From Oryzias latipes (Eukaryota > Chordata > Actinopteri > Beloniformes > Adrianichthyidae), in contig NC_019879.2 in NCBI RefSeq assembly GCF_002234675.1, positions 9,615,325-9,679,324 of the forward strand: a DNA stretch of 64,000 nucleotides, given 5' to 3'. Below, one piece after another: positions 59,821 to 64,000 of this stretch. The translations under genes and the position numbers were made by a program. The notes under the pieces were generated by a model. It saw only the letters and a program-made list of their open reading frames with translations. It was not told where the DNA came from and searched no databases. Numbering within the stretch: position 1 is the first letter of the stretch; every line of letters begins with the position of its first letter.

Positions 59821-61930
59821 AAGCCAGGATGTGGGGTTCCACCCAGCTCCCCATCACAGACACGAACCCATCCATCCCACAACCTGGCACCTTTTGGTCC
59901 GAAGGATTTTCATGTCAGCATCCAAACTCACCACTTAAGGATTCACCCACACCTACTCCTGCACTGTGGGGTGTTTTTTTTCTTCTTCTTTTTTTTTCTT
60001 CATTGCCGTCTTTTACGGAAGATTGTAACCCTTCACAGGAGTCCTGCTTATATAAGAGACACCATGAACACCAAGAGGAGGCCTCGGCCTCTCCTTCCAT
60101 GTCCTAATGTTAACTCCAAGGTAAAAACGAAAGGAAGAATTTGCCTTCTGGGCAAGATTTTGCCAAATGTCAAGTCTTCACAAAGACAAAATCCAAGCAC
60201 ATGTTATGACACCATTGTGATCACCACACGTATTTGTACGATGAGTGGACACCATTTTTTTCTTTACACTTTAGAAGGCCCTGCATTCATCTATTAGACT
60301 GTCACTAACGGGGATGAAATGTTGCTTTTTTGTTTGTGCTTTTCCCCTTCCTGGATTTTCCCTTTGACTTTGGTTCGCATAAATACGTACAGAGATGTGA
60401 ACAAAGTATACACAACTATGGCACCCCTCTGTCTAGTTTAGAGTTTTTCCCCCAGAGCTAAGCCATGAATAACCACAGACCCTCGCTGCCTTCCCGTAGG
60501 ACAGGTGGAGGGGGGAAAGGGCTCTAAGGTAAAAACAAACAAACAAAAAAAGAGGACTCTGGCAAAGTGACGGACTTGGCCCCAGAGTTTTAAAGGTGAC
60601 CTCTGTTGGATAATCAAGATGTTTTATTTTAGAAAAATCATCAGAAATGTGAAGAAAAATGCCATTTTTTTGTTTTTGATAATGTAATTGTAGGACCTGC
60701 CAGCTGTTTGCTTCTGATGGCGACGACTTTTTTTGGTTGGTATTAAATGTAAATAACAGGCGGCGGCGTGTGGACGGGTCGCAGAGACTCAAGAGGAGGA
60801 GCACATCAACTGTAGCGTTCGTTTCCTCCACAGGACATTTTGGGTTTGCTTTTTATTTTTTTTAAACTTTTCCTGCATTTGGTCACATCCAGTGAACGGA
60901 CTTCCCCTATAATGTGAAACTTTGAAGGAGCAATCCACTTAAACCTTCACGCAAAAGTCACACCCAGAGAAGTTATCAGACGGAGGACTTTTTTATTATT
61001 TTTTTTTAACCCTCAAAGAAAGCATCTTCTTTTCTACAACTTTCAGTTTCCTGGTTTTTTTTCCGGTTAAGTCTGTGGAAATTCTTTTTATTCAACTTTT
61101 TCTTCAGTCTTATGCACACGTCTGACGGGCACGCTCTTACCTGCCTGCAGAAAGGGACCTACGCTCACGGAAAGCTCGTGTAAGGGGGTGTACAGGTCCT
61201 GATCTTTAAAGAACTTAATCCTTTGCTTTCAGTGAGGTCAGATGTCACCGCTCGGTTTGAAGAATTGTAAAAACAATGTTTCTCTTTGCCATCTAATGAA
61301 CATATATTTGACATAAAGCCTGTACAAAGCTGCTGCAGCTGACAGTCATTAGATGGACAATAACTGTCATGATTAGCAGGGTGTTTTCTTTTTTAATAGA
61401 AATGTTTGTTTTAAAATTTTATTTTGGGTTGACGTATACATATAAATGCATATATGATATAGTGGCACTCTAAAAGTTGGAACAGACTTAGCCTCCCCTC
61501 TTTGTGGTGACGGGCTGTTAAAAATGTACCGTCTTGTGTTTCAGTTGCCGTTTTGGGGTTCGAGTTAAAGGCGTTAGCTCGCCTGCAACACCCCGCGCCG
61601 TCCTCGCCGATCTGCCGCCCCTTCGTTTGGCTGCTAATGACTTGCAGGGGTTTGGGAGCGGGGGGGGGTCACGAAGAGGCTTTAATTATGGATTAGGGTT
61701 GTCGAGAGCAGCCCAGGCTTTCTCATGGGACTAGCTTTTTTTTCAAATTCTATTTCCAAACAAAACTTTTGAGGGTGTACAGTCATGAACTAGCAGACCA
61801 GACCGAGCCACTTTAAAGATTTACAATTTTGTTGCCTTGTGTCTGATCTTAGATACAAGCTTGTTTGTTGCAAGATTTTTACTTGCTAATAAAAAGTTGT
61901 TTTAAATAAAATAGAAGAAAAGCAACAGAC
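59821..61930 (+). other. KPNA3 3' UTR
   Basis: About 2.1 kb follows the stop before two overlapping AATAAA signals (61888-61893 and 61905-61910). A 7mer-A1 match to the miR-15/16 seed, GCTGCTA, lies at 61630-61636. A further AATAAA at about 62324 could give a longer form. No other gene is visible in this stretch; open frames in it are short and unrecognisable. Confidence 0.6.
61888..61910 (+). terminator. KPNA3 polyadenylation signals
   Basis: Two AATAAA hexamers lie 17 bases apart, in a T-rich setting, at a 3' UTR length close to that of mammalian KPNA3. Confidence 0.6.
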
Positions 61931-63690
61931 AGCATTTTGGCCTCTGATTGTTTATATCTTTTTATAAATTTTAGATTGAATTCTTCTCTTTAAGGTGGCT
62001 CATTGATGTTTTCAACTCCTGTGCATATTAAAGACGAGAATGAGTTGAAAATCATTGTGCCTTTTGTTTTTCATTTCAATTTAAACAAAGTTTTATTGAA
62101 ATGGCAAAATCTCCACGGATAGGAGGGAGGTGTGACGTGAGTCTGTTGGGAAATGAGCCATGAACGTGGTCAGTACCTGAACTATGTACATTTGCCATTT
62201 TTGCCCCACCCGTCCTTCCCATCATCCTCAGTACCAGAAGTCATCCTTCCCATGGTGGCGGGATGTGGGGATTTCCTTTCATGTTACCCTCAGGACATCA
62301 TCTGTGTCTCTAATCTTGATCAAAATAAACTTGCTGTTTAGCTGTTGGATTGAATATCTGTATTTTGTTGACTCTGAGCTTGTTTTAGAAACTTTATGGT
62401 GCAGATATCTCCAAATGTCTTAGATAATAAGGGGTTTCGTGAGGCACTAAAAAGTCAATGGAATATGCCTTTAGGTGAAACACAGATTTCCTTACCCCAC
62501 ATCCAAGATTTCTGACATTATTGTTAACCTGATAAGTGTTTAAATTGCAATTCTAGTTTTCTAATTCTAGTTCAAAAGGCTTATTTTATACAAAAATTGC
62601 TGAAAAGGATTCTCTACAGGTCTAAAGTTCTCCCAAATCAGTTTTTTTTTTAACAATCTCCATGAAGGAGGCAATCCTACGGATCACAAGCGATGCCAAT
62701 TCTGTAGCTTTATGTGATTTTGAGAGCAAGAATCTGCAGAACAAATTCCGGCTCATTCTAAAGAATTGGAAGGCACCACATTTCCATTGTACCTACAACA
62801 AACTTGCAGTGGTTTGACCCAGAGTACTTCTTTTTTGGAAGTCCTTTAGAGACTTAAGATGGATTTAGTATTTTTTTTTTTTTACGGTAATCGTAAAATC
62901 CTTTGAGTTCAGAAAGCCTCCATTCTTTGCATTTCAATTTTACCTTATTTATTTTACATAAAAATGTGCATTTTTGGTTTACAAGATTTGTGGTACTAAA
63001 ACATGTTATCCTAATTGCGTTTCAAAGGGTTGTTAAGATTTGTAAAAAATGTAAAAAAAAAAAAAAAAAAGAAATGTTAATATAACATCTTTGAAATAGT
63101 TATACAAAGATGTAGCCGTTGGTGGGTGTTTGCTGATTAATTATTTGTTTTAAATTATATGTATTTCCTAATCGATGATCCTATTAGTGGAATCAGGCAA
63201 AAAAAAAAAAAACTGGCACATTTAATCTGCAGTAGCAAAAAACAAAAAATCTCTGAATGAGAGATATGTGGCTCTTATAAAAATATTTTTTCCCCCATGG
63301 CTGTCAGTGTAAAGCGCTTTGAATTGCCTCTGTCGGAAAAGGTTTTTTTTTGTGGTTAAGGGATTCATAAATTAAAAAAAAATGTTCCAAGGGGTATGTT
63401 TTATTTTATCATATTTTTACTAATTCATATAATTTTCTGGTGTGCAGCTTCTCCCATTAAACAATATTTTCCAGTAATGTTTATTCAAAATCAGAAAATC
63501 CTTCCTATTTCAGTGAAAAAGATTCGTCAACTCAGCGTTTTTCCAGGTTGCATTTAGATTTTTATTTTACATTTTTAGGGGGAAGAAAAAAAAGCTTAAA
63601 AATATCGATTTTCACTGTAAAATCAAACCCGACTGAGTGTTCCTTTAAGGAAGAATGACCCATATTTTTGGCTCTCTGATCTTATCAGCA
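61930..63690. other. AT-rich intergenic stretch after KPNA3
   Basis: I see no gene. It has long A and T runs (for example near 62872-62883 and 63051-63070) and short frames without family resemblance. Confidence 0.5.
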
Positions 63691-63699
63691 GATTCGATT

Positions 63700-63837
63700 G
63701 TTTAGGTCTTGTGATCACGTGACGCGCTCCCCTCTGGTAAATCGACTCGACGGTCCAAGCAGTGGTTCTTCTAGCTCACCTGTGGTCGCGCGCAGAAACA
63801 ACTGTTAGCGCTATCCCCGACAGGTTTGTCGAGACAG
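63700..63837 (+). promoter_or_regulatory. Promoter and probable noncoding first exon of the next gene
   Basis: G+C and CpG rise sharply here. TCACGTGAC at 63715-63723 is a CLEAR-type E-box, the site bound by TFEB/MITF/USF factors. About 110 bases further, GAGACAG is followed by GTAAGA (boundary 63837/63838), a strong donor, so the stretch between probably holds a transcript start and first exon. No ATG with a long frame precedes the donor. The gene lies beyond the window and cannot be named. Confidence 0.5.
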
Positions 63838-64000
63838 GTAAGAGAAACGGCTACTGGTACGATGCTAAGTAACAAGAACCCATTTAAGACACGACAGTGG
63901 AACGCAGTTAGCTCAGATTAGCTAAGATTCTGGAACGGATCAGTGTTGATGTAGCTCGGATTTCGATTGGGTTGTGCTGTCTCTCGCGGGACAGTCAGCA

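Overview
This window is vertebrate genomic DNA, almost certainly from a teleost fish. The genes are spread over many GT-AG introns, and the spaces between them hold fish-type Tc1, hAT, SINE and LINE repeats. The protein-coding genes match their human orthologs at family level, with equal length for two of the three. A percomorph such as a medaka relative is plausible, but I cannot fix the species.

The locus is the fish counterpart of human 13q14, the region deleted in chronic lymphocytic leukaemia, read in the opposite direction. In + order it holds: a gene-poor stretch (1-5300); two CpG-rich promoter-like blocks of unknown ownership (about 5300-6060 and 6380-6710); a repeat-rich stretch (7-16.4 kb); a CpG-rich promoter and first exon (about 16.5-16.9 kb) that I infer starts the DLEU2-like host RNA; the miR-15a/miR-16 cluster (25357-25599), which appears to sit in the terminal exon of that RNA; TRIM13 on the minus strand (27989-29158); SPRYD7 on the plus strand (30642-39369), head to head with TRIM13; KPNA3, importin alpha-4, on the plus strand (45099-59820, 17 coding exons, 521 aa); and, at the right edge, the promoter and a probable first exon of another plus-strand gene (about 63.7-63.84 kb). 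Gene order and relative orientation agree with human DLEU2/MIR15A/MIR16-1, TRIM13, SPRYD7 and KPNA3. I found no KCNRG.

Functionally, the cluster joins a growth-restraining microRNA pair, an ER-anchored RING ubiquitin ligase (TRIM13), a small SPRY-domain protein (SPRYD7) and a nuclear import adaptor (KPNA3). The 3' UTR of SPRYD7 carries three 7-mer miR-15/16 seed matches, so the locus may hold a local regulatory circuit.

The repeats are informative. Two tRNA-derived SINEs have target site duplications (15 bp and 10 bp). A GC-rich 2.3-kb poly(A)-tailed insertion has a 15-bp duplication. A dead Tc1 transposon lies near 41 kb, and a 78-bp palindrome made only of two Tc1 ends lies at 11.06 kb. 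There is a hAT-type non-autonomous element with an almost perfect TCTAGA-centred duplication, and a TIR family with at least eight copies, one of them directly upstream of KPNA3. I saw no wholly new molecular system; the most notable points are the exonic placement of miR-15a/16 and the seed sites in the neighbouring gene.
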